Origin: Turnera subulata
Taxonomy: Eukaryota; Streptophyta; Magnoliopsida; Malpighiales; Passifloraceae
Direction of reading: 5' to 3'
Length of the DNA stretch: 64,000 nt
Assembly (NCBI GenBank): GCA_028386065.3
Contig: JAKUCV010005689.1
Coordinates: 31,656-95,655, forward strand
Each line of letters starts with the position of its first letter. Positions within the stretch are counted from its first letter, which is position 1. The notes under the pieces were generated by a model that worked only from the letters and a program-made list of their open reading frames with translations, had not been told where the DNA came from and did no database searches. Positions 47,215 through 58,761 of this stretch are shown here, piece by piece. The position numbers and the translations under genes were made by a program.

Positions 47215-47665
47215 ATGGCTCAGTTTCTGTGCCTTCACACAGCAATATCCCTTCTCATCATAGTCTTCTTACGCATCATTCCATCATCAGCAACGCCAAT
47301 CAGTATTAATGTGATAAAATATGGAGCCAAGCCACATGGGAAAACAGATTCTACACAGGCCTTCCTTAATGCATGGATTGCTGCATGCGGGTGTGAATCT
47401 CCAACCACAATATACGTACCTAAAGGAAGGTATCTGCTTGGCTCTTTGGACCTTCAAGGGAAGAAATGTAAGAGTCCTAAGATTACCATCAAGATTGATG
47501 GTGCCTTGGTTGCTCCTGAGGATTATCGCATCCTTGGTCAGTGTAAAAGTTGGATTAGCTTTGAGGATGTTACTAATGTCTCCATTCTCGGAGGCTCACT
47601 TGACGCTAAAGGTTCGTCCTTGTGGGCTTGCAAGGCCGCCAAAGGAAACTGCCATAAAGGAGCTA
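47215..47665 (+). pseudogene. Polygalacturonase PG7 (type B), exon 1 only in this orientation
   Basis: Starts MAQFLCLHTA with a signal peptide and runs through the normal type B exon 1 (YGAKPHGKTDSTQAF, GRYLLGSL, DGALVAPEDYR) to GGAGCTA, where it meets an inverted exon 2. There is no splice donor and no exon 2-4 on this strand, so no PG is made. The 5' part and promoter look undamaged. The inversion could be real or a scaffold error next to the N gap at 47986. Confidence 0.88.
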
Positions 47666-47952
47666 ATACCATGGCCAGGACCACATTTGACTCCTTCGAT
47701 CCACAAGTCTACTGTGCCTCGGCCGATTGAGATACAATCATCTCCTGTTTTCATAGCAGAGTTCTTGATCACAACATTTTTAGACAATTCCACATGGATG
47801 CCATCAGTATTGGGACTATCTCCAGGTGCTATTGTTCTAACTCTTTTAACAACCACATTTTCACAGCCATTGATCACGATGTGGTACAACTGCGCGTTTA
47901 ATGACCTCAATCCCTTAACCTTTATGTTCTTGGAATTCCAAAAGCTTATTGT
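47663..47952 (-). pseudogene. Inverted type B PG exon 2
   Basis: On the - strand this is a full 290-bp exon 2 (NAQLYHIVINGCENV, SPNTDG, TGDDC, GPGHG), preceded by its intron 1 acceptor side (AATGCCAGACAATAAG). It abuts exon 1 of PG7 head to head; CTA at 47663-47665 belongs to both sides of the junction. Confidence 0.9.
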
Positions 47953-47985
47953 CTGGCATTCACAAATTATTAAACAACTTCATGA

Positions 47986-48039
47986 NNNNNNNNNNNNNNN
48001 NNNNNNNNNNNNNNNNNNNNNNNNNNNNNNNNNNNNNNN
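47986..48039. other. Assembly gap (54 N)
   Basis: Unknown sequence between the inverted PG exon 2 and the CACTA element. Its true length may differ from 54 bp. Confidence 0.99.
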
Positions 48040-48314
48040 ACATTTGTTGATTGATCAATTGGAGGAGCAGCTGTTGAGACACTCGGAAAGGTCGGCATCG
48101 AGCTTGAGAATGTTTGCTGCCATGGATGTGATGAAGATGCACCTCCAGCAGGCATCATTTGTTGCTGCCCTGTAAAAGCCAAGTGACCAAATGGAAGATT
48201 TGTCCATTGCTGCTGCTCAAGAGGGCGAGTTCCACAAGGCATCACCGTTGGTCGTGTAACATATTCAGGGGCCCGTAACTGCAGGTTCATTTGAGATAAA
48301 AACATCTGCATCAT
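48040..48314 (-). CDS. Met/Gln-rich exon of unknown function (partial)
   Basis: Open on the - strand after a splice acceptor (TTTGCAG before ATGATGCAG at 48314) and running into the gap. It is rich in Met, Gln, Pro and Ser (MMQMFLSQMNLQL, GQQQMMPAGG). I do not recognise a domain. Its place inside the CACTA element suggests part of a transposon protein; a captured host exon is also possible. Confidence 0.4.
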
Positions 48315-48462
48315 CTGCAAATTTTAGTAATGTATGAGAGTCACAAACCTATGAATTATGGAGGAGTTTGTACATGAATTTTAACGAGTAGACAATGGTG
48401 TTTGGTACTCCATGACAGATTTTAATTTAGTACATGTAGATGGCATATATATGTCTCCCATA

Positions 48463-48779
48463 AGCTGCTGACATATTTTAATTAGCCAAGAATCAAAAGG
48501 ATGCATTATCTATTGAAATGGAAACAAAAAGAAAAAGGTGAAGCAAGGGTAATTAGAAGCAGAATGCTTTAACATGCATGTACTTACAGAATGCTTTAAC
48601 ATGCTAAAAATGTCAAATCATAACAAAGAAACAACCCAGACCTCAACCCCACAGAGAGGCATTGTACCACAAGAAAGCTGCTGACATATTTTAATTGGCA
48701 AAGAATCAAAAGGATGCAATATCTATTGAAATGGAAACAAAAATAAAAAGGTGAAGCAAGGGTAATTAGAAGCAGAAGT
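48463..48779. repeat. Direct repeat pair of ~104 bp, 212 bp apart
   Basis: 48463-48566 and 48675-48779 share GCTGCTGACATATTTTAATT, AATCAAAAGGATGCA and GGTGAAGCAAGGGTAATTAG with few mismatches, inside the CACTA element. Confidence 0.8.
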
Positions 48780-49837
48780 CCCAACCAGACACAATGTTAA
48801 ATAGGTAAAACAAACAGGAAGAACATCTTAGACACAGGAACTTGACGAGAAAGACCATTCATGGCGTGTCAAAAAGGAAACCTGTGCGCACACTTCTAGA
48901 GCCATAAAGACAAGAAAATGAAGTCCAATTGGAGTTTAGAGACATGCTTTACCCAAAGGGTCAGTCCAGAAACTAGCAACTTAATAGGAACAGACTGTAC
49001 ACTGAAACCTCACTCTGGCAGAATAATGAACGATGGATTTTTTTTCTTCACAGCAGAACACACCAGTAAGAGAAGACAACGATCCTATAAACTTCCTTAA
49101 ATCAAGCGACCGAAAAAGAACCATATGTACTTAAAGCTGATAACTACAAGTTTTAGACAACGAATTAAGTAAAACAATGATCAGAGGGTCAATTATGGAG
49201 GCAGTTTGAATCTAGAGGCTACTTCGTTGAAATTGAAAAATAACCTTCACAATCTTTAGCTGACAAACAAGGGAATGATGCTCAGCCTCCTCCTCGCGTG
49301 TATGGCTTGATAGAAGAAGAAACCAAAGGCATGAACCACAAATAATCAGAGACCAAGAGTCTACATCAAGGAACGAATACAGAATGTGAAGATCCAGAGA
49401 ATAAGGACGAGGGGAGTATGCTTAAATCTCATAGTATATTGAAGAAGTATCCACATCACCAGCAAAAACAAGAAGGAGAAGAAGCTACCCGTTGTGAGGA
49501 GTTCGCAGGTCCTAAATTTTTGGTGGGGTAGAGGTGTAAACGGGTGTGGAGAAGACAACAACACCGAACGGTGAAGCCTCGTTTCGCGAAGCCTAACTCT
49601 CTATCAGCACTCACCGGTAGAGGTATTGAAATTTTGGGAGGGAGAGAGTGAAATTTTGGAAGAGGCAAAACGAGTAGGTGAAGCGGGGAGGGGAGAAGCA
49701 GAAATTGGGGGTAGGGTTTTGTAAAATTGGGGATTTTTGTGAGATTGGGAGGGAGTCAAATTTTCAGAGGGAGGGAAAAAAAAAAATTATGCCTGTGCAC
49801 GCGCAATTGTCTTTGGAGGGAGTGAAATTTTACATAC

Positions 49838-50075
49838 TTTACAATTTTCTTACGGTGCAACCATACGGAAATTGGAAAGTAATATTTTAAACAATTTACT
49901 TACGGATAGATTGGTAAGTGGTCGGTTAGAAACTCTTTCTTACGATGGTTCCGTAAGAAATCCGTAACTATTAAGTTGAATATGATTTAAAATGGAAGAA
50001 AACCCAATCCGTAAGCAATTCGTTACGGATCCGTAAGCAATTGTAAGCAATTGCTTATGGCTTTCTTACCGCGGG
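49838..50075. repeat. CACTA subterminal array of CTTACGG/CCGTAAG words
   Basis: At least eight copies or close variants in both orientations (for example CTTACGG at 49850, TCCGTAAGAAATCCGTAA near 49945, ATCCGTAAGCAATT twice). In CACTA elements such short subterminal repeats bind a transposon protein. Confidence 0.65.
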
Positions 50076-50121
50076 CGTCCTTAAGCAATTCCCCTAATAA
50101 GCGGGCCAGAAATTGGTAGTG

Positions 50122-50160
50122 AACTCTTTTAACAACCACATTTTCGCAGCCATTAATCAG
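50122..50160 (-). pseudogene. Inverted PG exon 2 fragment (part 1)
   Basis: Reverse complement reads through ATTAATGGCTGCGAAAATG and GTGGTTGTTAAAAGAGTT, matching type B exon 2. It is cut on the left by the CACTA end and on the right by an LTR element; the exon continues at 60532. Confidence 0.85.
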
Positions 50161-50269
50161 TGTTGGGATTTGGGCTGCAATTGGACTTGGCTCAAATTAT
50201 GCTTTGGCTTGAAGGATAAGTAACACAATTAATTTTGCTTGGAGTGTCCTTTAAGTAGTAACTCCTTAG
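50161..50269 (+). repeat. Outer element 5' LTR, left part
   Basis: Matches 60194-60302 of the 3' LTR up to CTCCTTAG, where the inner element is inserted with CTTAG duplicated. Confidence 0.9.
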
Positions 50270-51802
50270 TGTTAGTGTAATATGCCCAAAAGCCAATCAT
50301 GGATGATTATTTGTAGTCATGTATACACATTAAGGTTATTCCAATAAGTATCGTTTATGAGATAAACGCTTGCACATACTTATAACCCTAGAATATTTCA
50401 TATTCTTAAATTTTCCTAGTCAATTATTATTACGGATGGGTTGTAATAATAAATTAAGACTAGCGTATGTTGAGAATTGCATATGTGATATGAATTCTAC
50501 ATACGGGTACAAGTTGGAGAACTTGTGGACTGGACCGACCCACATAAGAATACTACATGGAACGTTATATGTATGTCATTAGTGTTTCTTATAGATGTAT
50601 TGTCCTCCAACCTGAGATCGTCAAGGTATCCAACATATGAATCATGTACTTTGATATTATTCCTAGTCATCCGTAACTGGGTGGAAATAAGGGTAATCAT
50701 TGGGTATATGACGAGTATGTAGTGGGCTTTGATTGATCAAGACGGGATTCATTCGACCCATATAATGGGTATATTATCATATGGTTTCTTGATAAAGTTG
50801 AACTGTTAAATGCATGGCCATGCTCGGATTAGGTGATATGGTGATATCACGGATATCCGTTTTATACAGTTAACTCAGGGATCAAGAAACATAGATTAAA
50901 CATATACGAGATTGACATATTCCATGTCTCGGTTTAATCTTGATAATGGGACGATAGGACGATGACATGTTCCGAGGCATATAGAATCAGTACTGATCTT
51001 GTCGTTCGGGTAGCAATGATGTATAGCTAGACGCCGCTCTTTGTTTATAATTGTAAAATGGGATTTTACAATTATTGTCGGACGTTACAAGTGGCTACAG
51101 GGTCACACACATAGAACCGTTGATTCGAGCAGTTGGTTGAACCGTGGTTGGACCATAGTTGGGCCGGGTGTGGTTGGACCATAGTTGAACCAGGGTCGTT
51201 TTGGGACAATAATTAGCTGAATTATTGACCAGAGATCAGACCTTATGGTGTGTGTTGTGCTGGAAAGTTTAGTGGAGGCATTATCATGTCTTGACATGAT
51301 TAAGTGGGAGATGGGGCCAAGATGTTGGCCATTACTTCCACTAACCTATGTCTTCATTTTGCATGTGAATGATCTTATCATCTTCTTCCTCTCTTGGTGC
51401 TCTCTGAACGTTTTTGGAGTCTTGAGAGCCTTGAGAAAACACTCACCTTCAGCTTCTTCATTCTTTGTCAAAGAAAGAAGAACACAAACACCACAAAGTT
51501 GTTGCTCCCGGTTTACTCTTGCTAGCACATCAGTCCGGGGGAGCTCGAGGCTTGACTCGTGTGACGATTCCAAGCCGGTCACGATTCGTGTGGATACCGT
51601 AGAGGGGCGAGGCTTTTGTCTGGCTCTAGCTGATTCTGTTCTACAGTTGGGTGAAAGACCTCAACCGAACATGGTATGTAAATTTTGTTATACGGTTTAT
51701 GCATGCTTCACTTGGTTATTGGTTAAGTTTCCTTTGCTTCCGCTGTATATTCTGCTTGTTTTGCATATTATGAGTGTCATAATAGCTCTAGGGAAACTTA
51801 CA
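50270..51802 (+). repeat. Inner copia 5' LTR
   Basis: 1533 bp. It contains short GTTGGACCAT repeats around 51130-51195; the 3' LTR has extra units of the same repeat. Confidence 0.93.
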
Positions 51803-52104
51803 GTGGTAGCGGAGCCTCTTGTGAAGCTCTAAACCGAATTTCTGTGCATATGTTGATATGTTCATGCATATATATATGATATGTTATATGTGATGTAGCA
51901 TGATCATTATATGTTGATTTCAATTGTATATGTGATATATATGTTGTTGTTGGATGTGTCAAAAGTGTTTTGACAACATGAACTTGATTGGTATGTGATA
52001 TCAATCAAGGAGTTATTGGCAATAAGTCGAAGGGGTTCGACAAAACAAAAATCGATTGTCGGTTTGTGTATTGAACGATTGTCGTTCAAGTAAAGTTAGG
52101 CCAT

Positions 52105-52601
52105 AACATCGATGTTGGTGAGACCAACATCGATGTTGGCATGAAGTTTAGCCTTGGCAAAACCTTCATAACATCGATGTTGTGTGACAAACATCGATGT
52201 TCTGATGAAGTTTAGCCTCGGCCGAATCATCACAACATCGATGTTGTGTGACCAACATCGATGTTCTCATGCAAAATTCTCAAAACATCGATGTTTAAGA
52301 GCAAACATCGATGTTATTTGAGCTCGGCCAAATTGGTTTGAGTTCCAGAGCTCTAACAACATCGATGTGTGAGTGTCAACATCGATGTTCTTGACTTCGA
52401 TGTTATAATGCTACTGCCAAGATATCGAACTTTCAAGTACTCAAAACATTGATGTTTGAAAGTTCAACATCGATGTTTTTGAGCTACTGCCAAATGGTTT
52501 GGAGTTCAAGTACTCAAACATCGATGTTTAGGCGTAAACATCGATGTTTTGCTGATTCGCAAACTCCAAACATCGATGTTGAAGGGTTCAACATCAATGT
52601 T
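52105..52601. repeat. Array of paired AACATCGATGTT palindromes
   Basis: At least 14 exact copies of the palindrome ACATCGATGT, most extended to AACATCGATGTT, plus variants (ACATTGATGT, ACATCAATGT), lie in the untranslated leader of the inner copia element. They come mostly as doublets about 21 bp apart, with about 50-70 bp of partly repeated spacer (GATGAAGTTTAGCCTCGG and relatives) between doublets. Confidence 0.95.
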
Positions 52602-53509
52602 GTGGAACCCAGTAACTTCAAATGCAAATTCGGGGCAGAAGGAGGCCGAATTGGTGTCTGGCTTGAACAAAAAAGTTGTAGCCCTACTTCTTAGCTTTCC
52701 AGGGACACCAAGTTTGCACAAATCCAAGCTCTACAGCTCTGGATATGGCCGAAATGCTAAGTGCTGCCAAGTTGTTGGGAGAATCAGATTCTCAAAATAT
52801 AGATGTTCAAGTTAGACATCGATATTCACTTGTATTTGGTTTCCAAACTTACATGACATCAATGTATGATTTATCAAGAACAAGCATTTGATGTGTTGGA
52901 ATTATATGTTGATAAAAAAATATTAAGTTCTTAGTTGCCTTCCATGATAAGCACTCATCAAGCCTAAGATCAACAATTGGTAGGTTTTGCCCTAGCAAGG
53001 TGCCATTGTTTATCCTAGGAAGGTGCGAGTGGATAATTGTAATATCTCGACTGCTTATTGTGGGTTTGGACTTAACTAGGTTATCTTAATAGGATTAAGG
53101 ACCTAGGGGCAAGGGTTGAGCAAGTCTATAAGATAGACATGGACAAGGTGTTGTTCACTCAACTATCCAAGAGTTACATAGAGATGTAATTGACAAAGAG
53201 TTGTCTACCTAAATAGCTATGATATAGGTGATCAGCCCTCGCTGACTTATGTTGTAGTGAAATATGGATCTTGGCCTACTTATATAATTGTCTTGATTTA
53301 TGTAGTAGGAGCACATTTAATAGAATTCCTTATTAAATGATTTATATGCATGACTATTATTTGTGTGAGTTGATCATTGTTGTAGAATTACCATAGCACA
53401 AAACACTAGCATTTATTATTGCGATTGGTCCTTGAGTAGGACAAGCTGAATAGGAATAGTTTCCTAGAGTGGCATCACATTTTGAGGATAGTCTTCAAAC
53501 AAGAAAAAT

Positions 53510-56500
53510 TTGTATGTCCTTGAAGGGCCTGTTCTTAATGAATTGGCGCCTAATGCTTCTAGGGCAGAAGTAGATGCTTGTGAGAAGCATGTTGATGATG
53601 CATTGGATGTTGCATGCCTTATGCTAATTGCCATGGACTCTGAGCTTCAGAAGCAAGATGAGAACATGTGGGCGTTCGATATGATCAAACACCTGAAAAA
53701 TGCTCTGAGGAGAGCAAGTAAGGCATGGGAGGTACGAGACCTCTAAGGCATTGTTCCAATGCAAGATGGCTAAGTTATCACCCGTTAGACCTCATGTGCT
53801 CAAGATGATTAGATACATTGAGAGCCTTAGGGGTCTTGGTTTCCTTTGAAAAGGAAAGGGTAAAGCAAAGTTAGAGAAGAAGAAGTAATGTACCAAAAGG
53901 TTTGGTGGTTTGGTGCATGTGCATCTTCTTATTCTCATGTGCTGAAACCCATGGGTGGTGTTGCAAAGAAGGAAATTGTTTCCGTTGCAACAAACCAGGC
54001 CATTAAAACCGCAACTGCCCTGTTTACCTTGAAGAGGTAAAGAAGCAGAAGGGAAGTGAGACTTCCGCTTCAGGTATTTTGTTATAGAGGCTAATATCTC
54101 TACCTCTGCATCGTGGGTATAAGATACCGGATGTGGTTCTCACATTTGAGGAAATGTGAAGGAACTGAGAAAGAGTGGGAGATTGGCTAAGGATGAGAAA
54201 GACCTATGCCTCTGAATTGGAGCAAGAGTTGCTACATTAGCCGTAGGGACTTTCTATCTATCCTTACCTAGTATTTTGGTTTTAGAACTATACAATTATT
54301 ATTATGTACCTACCATAAGCAGGAACTTGATTTCTGTATCTTGTATGGACAAGAAAAGTTTTATTGAGAATAAAGAACAATTGTTGTTCTATTTATTTCA
54401 ATGAAATTGATTATGATGGTGCATTTTAAACGATGGTTTGTATGTTCTAAACCTAGTAACGCCTATCTATAACATTAATACGAAGAAGGTTAGATTACAT
54501 GATTCTAGTGAAACCTATCTCTGGCATAGTCGTTTGTGCCATATAAACGAGACTCGTATTCCTAAACTCCATAAAGTTGGATTTTTAGACTCGTTTGATT
54601 TTGAATCATATGAGACATATGAGTCATGTTTGTTAGGCAAAATGACTAAGGCTTCCTTTACGGGTAAAGGTGAAGAGCCTCGGACTTGCTAGGTCTAATA
54701 CATACTGATGTATGCGGACCTATGTCTACACAGGCTAGAGATGGTTTTCAATACTTCATTACATTTACTGATGACTTCAGTAGATACGGCTATGTGTATC
54801 TAATGAAACACAAGTCGGAATCCTTTGAAAAGTTCAAAGAATTTAAGAATGAAGTACAGAATCGACTCGGAAAAGTATTAAGATGCTTCGATAAGATCGA
54901 GGTGGTGAATACTTAGACCGAGATTTTCTTGACTATCTAAAGAGTTATGGTATAGTATCACAACTTACTCCACCGGGTATGCCTCCATGGTATGGAGAAT
55001 CCGAAAGGAAGAACAGAACCTTGTTAGACATGGTTCGTTCTATGATGAGTCAAGCTGACCTTCCTTCTTCCTTTTAGGGACATGCATTATTGAGTGCTGC
55101 ATTTACCTTAACTGTGTTCCATCTAATTCGGTTGAAAAAAGACACCATATGAGATATGGACTGGGAAGCGTCCCAATTTGTCTTTTATGAGGATTTAGGG
55201 TTGTGAGGCTTACGTGAGACGTGAAGCATCAGATAAACTCGACCCTAAATCCGACAACTGCCTTTTGTATGATATCTTAAAGAGTATCATTTCTATAATC
55301 CTTTAGAGCACAAAGTGTTTGTGGCTCGGAATGCTATTTTTCTAGAAAGAGTGTCTATTTCTAGAAGAATCAGTGGGAGGAGAATAGAACTCGAAGAAGT
55401 TCGAGATAAAGAGGCTGAGATGGAACAAAGGACAGGATCCGCAAGTTGTTGTGGATGAGAATCCTATTCCTGTAACACATGGACCGCGTAGGTTGGATAG
55501 GATTCGGTATGAGCCTGAGAGATATGGATTTCTCGTGACTCATACCGGAGACGTGATGCTCATAGATGAGGATGAGCCCACTTTCTATCAGCTGGCCATT
55601 ACGGGTCCGGACTCCAGGAAGTGGCTAGAAGCCATGAATTCGGAAATGGAATCCATGTATCAAAACAAGGTATGGACCTTGGTTGATCCACCTGAAGGGG
55701 TAAAACCCATAGGGTGCAAATAGGTCTTTGAGAAAGACCGACATGGATGGTAATGTGATTACCTTTAAAGGGCAATTGGTTGTGAAAGGTTTCAAGCAAG
55801 TTCATGGTATTGGCTATGATGAAACCTTCTCACCAGTCGCCATGGTTAAATCCATCCGGATTCTATTGGCTATAGCGGCATACTATGATTATGAGATATG
55901 GCAAATGGATGTCAAAACTGCTTTCCTTAACGGAAATTTTGGAGGATGTGTACATGACACAGCCTGAAGGTTTTGTCAATCTAGAGAATGCCAATTTGGT
56001 ATGCAAGTTGCAGAGATCCATTTATGGATTGAAGCAAGCTTCTAGGAGTTGGAATCTTCGTTTTAATGATGTAATCAAAGAGTTTGGTTTCATTAAAAGT
56101 GAAGATGTTTCATGTGTTTACTAGAAGGTTAGTGGGAGCACTATTGTTTTCTTGTTGTTGTAGGTCGACGACATCCTACTTATTGAGAATGATATTCCGA
56201 CACTAAAGTCTGTAAAGACTTGGTTAGGAAAGGATTTCTCAATGAAAGACTTAGGAGAGGCTGCCTAAGTGTTAAGCATAAAGATCTATAGAGAAAGATC
56301 CAAAAGGCTTCTCGGGCTAAGTCGGAGTACATATGTTGACAGGGTGCTAAAGGCGTTTAGCATGCAAGATTCCTAGAAGGTTTTCTTGCCCATGTCACAA
56401 GGCATATCTCTCTCAAAGAGTCAATGTCCTAGTACGATTAGAGAGAGAGAGCGGATGAGTAAGATCCCTTGTGCTTCGGCAATAGGATCTATCATGTATG

Positions 56501-56930
56501 CCATATTATGTACTCGACCGAATGTCGCTAATGCTCTGAGTGTCACGAGCAGATGCCAATCTGATCCCGGTGAAAGTCACTGGACAGCAGTTATATATCC
56601 TTAAGTACTTGAGAAGCACTAAGGATGCATTCCTGGTTCACGGAAGCGTTGATGGGCTTGTTGTAAAGTGTTACAAAGATGCTTGCTTCCAAACTGACAG
56701 GGATGATTTTATATCGCAATCAGTTTACGTGTTCTGTCTTGGATGTGGCGGTGTTTGCTGGAAGAGTTCCAGGCAAGAAACAGTTGCCGACCCTACAACT
56801 GTGGCTGTACAAAGTTCCGTTTGAGAACTTTGTATCAGATCTTTTGACTAAGCCTCTCACGCAGCGGAAGCATGATGGTCATGCTAGATCCACATGTATG
56901 AGATATATGGATGATTGGCTTTAGTGCAAG
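53510..56930 (+). pseudogene. Inner copia gag-pol remnant
   Basis: Order: Gag fragment (53510-53746), zinc knuckle (CFRCNKPGH, then a stop, near 53980), pre-integrase (LWHSRLCHINETRI), integrase (GLIHTDVCGPM, FTDDFSRYGYVYL, 54686-54916), RT (KWLEAMNSEMESMYQNKVW; YDETFSPVAMVKSIR; QMDVKTAFLNG; KLQRSIYGLKQASR; VDDILL near 56165) and RNase H traces to about 56930. Many stops and frameshifts; no open protein remains. Confidence 0.87.
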
Positions 56931-56938
56931 TGGGAGAT

Positions 56939-58482
56939 TGTTAGTGTAATATGCCCAAAAGCCAATCATGGATGATTATTTGTAGTCATGTATACACATT
57001 AAGGTTATTCCAATAAGTATCGTTTATGAGATAAACGCTTGCACATACTTATAACCCTAGAATATTTCATATTCTTAAATGTCCCTAGTCGATTATTATT
57101 ACGGATGGGTTGTAATAATAAATTAAGACTAGCGTATGTTGAGAATTGCATATGTGATATGAATTCTACATACGGGTACAAGTTGGAGAACTTGTGGACT
57201 GGACCGACCCACATAAGAACACTACATGGAACGTTATATGTATGTCATTAGTGTTTCTTATAGATGTATTGTCCTCCGACCTGAGATCGTCAAGGTATCC
57301 AACATATGAATCATGTACTTTGATATTATTCCTAGTCATCCGTAACTGGGTGGACATAAGGGTAATCATTGGGTATATGACGAGTATGTAGTGAGTTTTG
57401 ATTGATCAAGACGGGATTCATTCGACCCATATAACGGGTATATTATCATATGGTTTCTTGATAAAGTTGAACTGTTAAATGCATAGCCATGCTCGGATTA
57501 GGTGATATGGTGATATCACGGATATCCGTTTTATACAGTTAACTCGGGGATCAAGAAACATAGATTAAACATATACGAGATTGACATATTCCATGTCTCG
57601 GTTTAATCTTGATAATGGGACGATAGGACGATGACATGTTCCGAGGCATATAGAATCAGTACTGATCTTGTCGTTCGGGTAGCAATGATGTATAGCTAGA
57701 CGCCGCTCTTTGTTTATAATTGTAAAATGGGATTTTACAATTATTGTCGGACGTTACAAGTGCCTACAGGGTCACACACATAGAACCGTTGATTCGAGCA
57801 GTTAGTTGAACCGTAGTTGGACCATGGTTGGGCCGGGTGTGGTTGGACCATGGTTGGACCATAGTTGAACCAAGGTCGTTTTGGGACAATAATTAGCTGA
57901 ATTATTGACCAGAGATCAGACCTTATGGTGTGTGTTGTGCTGGAAAGTTTAGTGGAGGCATTATCATGTCTTGACATGATTAAGTGGGAGATAGGGCCAA
58001 GATGTTGGCCATTACTTCCACTAACCTATGTCTTCATTTGGCATGTGAATGATCTGATCATCTTCTTCCTCTCTTGGTGCTCTCTGAACGTTTTTGGAGT
58101 CTTGAGAGCCTTGAGAAAACACTCACCTTCAGCTTCTTCATTCTTTGTCAAAGAAAGAAGAACACAAACACCACAAAGTTGTTGCTCCCGGTTTACTCTT
58201 GCTAGCACATCAGTCCGGGGGAGCTCGAGGCTTGACTTGTGTGATGATTCTAAGCCGGTCACGGTTCGTGTGGATACCGTAAAGGGGCGAGGCTTTTTTC
58301 TGGCTCTAGCTGATTCTGTTCTACAGTTGGATGAAAGACCTCAACCGAACAAGGTATGTAAATTTTGTTATACGGTTTATGCATGCTTCACTTGGTTCTT
58401 GGTTAAGTTTCCTTTGCTTCCGCTGCATATTTTGCTTGTTGTGCATATTATGAGTGTCATAATAGCTCTAGGGAAACTTACA
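56939..58482 (+). repeat. Inner copia 3' LTR
   Basis: 1544 bp; near-identical to 50270-51802, with scattered substitutions and an extra GTTGGACCATG-like unit near 57845. Confidence 0.93.
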
Positions 58483-58487
58483 CTTAG

Positions 58488-58725
58488 CTATTATAAATAG
58501 AAGGCTTTGTGTTTGGTCTTTTGTAGAGCTGCAAAGTATTCGTGGGTTTGCGGCTAGAGTAGAAAAAAAAAGAGTAGTTTTTTCTTGGGAGGTTTGATGT
58601 ACTAATATTTTTATATTAGTGAAGATAAGAAGTTCGTGGACGTAGGCAAGATTAAGGCCGAACCACGTTAAATCTTTGTGTCCTATTTTATTTTCTGCGA
58701 ATTTTTTTGCAGTTTTTTCCCAACA
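58488..58725 (+). repeat. Outer element 5' LTR, right part
   Basis: Continues the 5' LTR from CTATTATAAATAG to TTTTCCCAACA; includes a TATAAATA box. Followed by the primer-binding-like ATTGGTAGCGGAGC. Confidence 0.9.
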
Positions 58726-58761
58726 ATTGGTAGCGGAGCGCGGGTTCGATAAAGGTTCGCG

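Larger units (their letters stand above)
48040..50121 (-). mobile_element. CACTA (En/Spm-type) element, one end
   Basis: Read on the - strand, the end at 50121 is CACTACCAATTTCTGGCC, the CACTA terminal signature. Many CCGTAAG/CTTACGG words in both orientations lie just inside it (49838-50075), as expected of CACTA subterminal repeats. The adjacent AAC (50122-50124) would be the 3-bp target duplication, but the other end falls in or before the N gap. It is inserted in a second inverted copy of PG exon 2. Confidence 0.72.
50270..58482 (+). mobile_element. Nested Ty1/copia retrotransposon
   Basis: TGTTAGTGTAATATG...GGAAACTTACA, with the target duplication CTTAG (50265-50269 and 58483-58487). 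LTRs of 1533 and 1544 bp (50270-51802, 56939-58482) are very similar, indicating a fairly recent insertion. A primer-binding-like GTGGTAGCGGAGCC follows the 5' LTR, and a purine tract (AAGTGGGAGA) precedes the 3' LTR. The gag-pol region is nevertheless full of stops, so the copy may have been moved by a functional relative. Confidence 0.94.

Noticed and set aside
47321..48175. 284-aa frame overlapping PG7
   Set aside because: It reads PG exon 1 in a wrong frame, then antisense of exon 2 and the N gap. Not a gene.
51245..51832. 195-aa protein in the inner copia LTR (repeated at 57925-58500)
   Set aside because: Open in both LTRs, but the LTRs are near-identical copies, so this is not independent evidence. 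No recognisable domain; it crosses the end of the LTR.
52105..52601. CRISPR-like array
   Set aside because: Regular short palindromic repeats, but the repeats are only 10-12 bp, the spacers are themselves related and uneven, and the array lies in the leader of a plant copia element. No cas genes; eukaryotic context.
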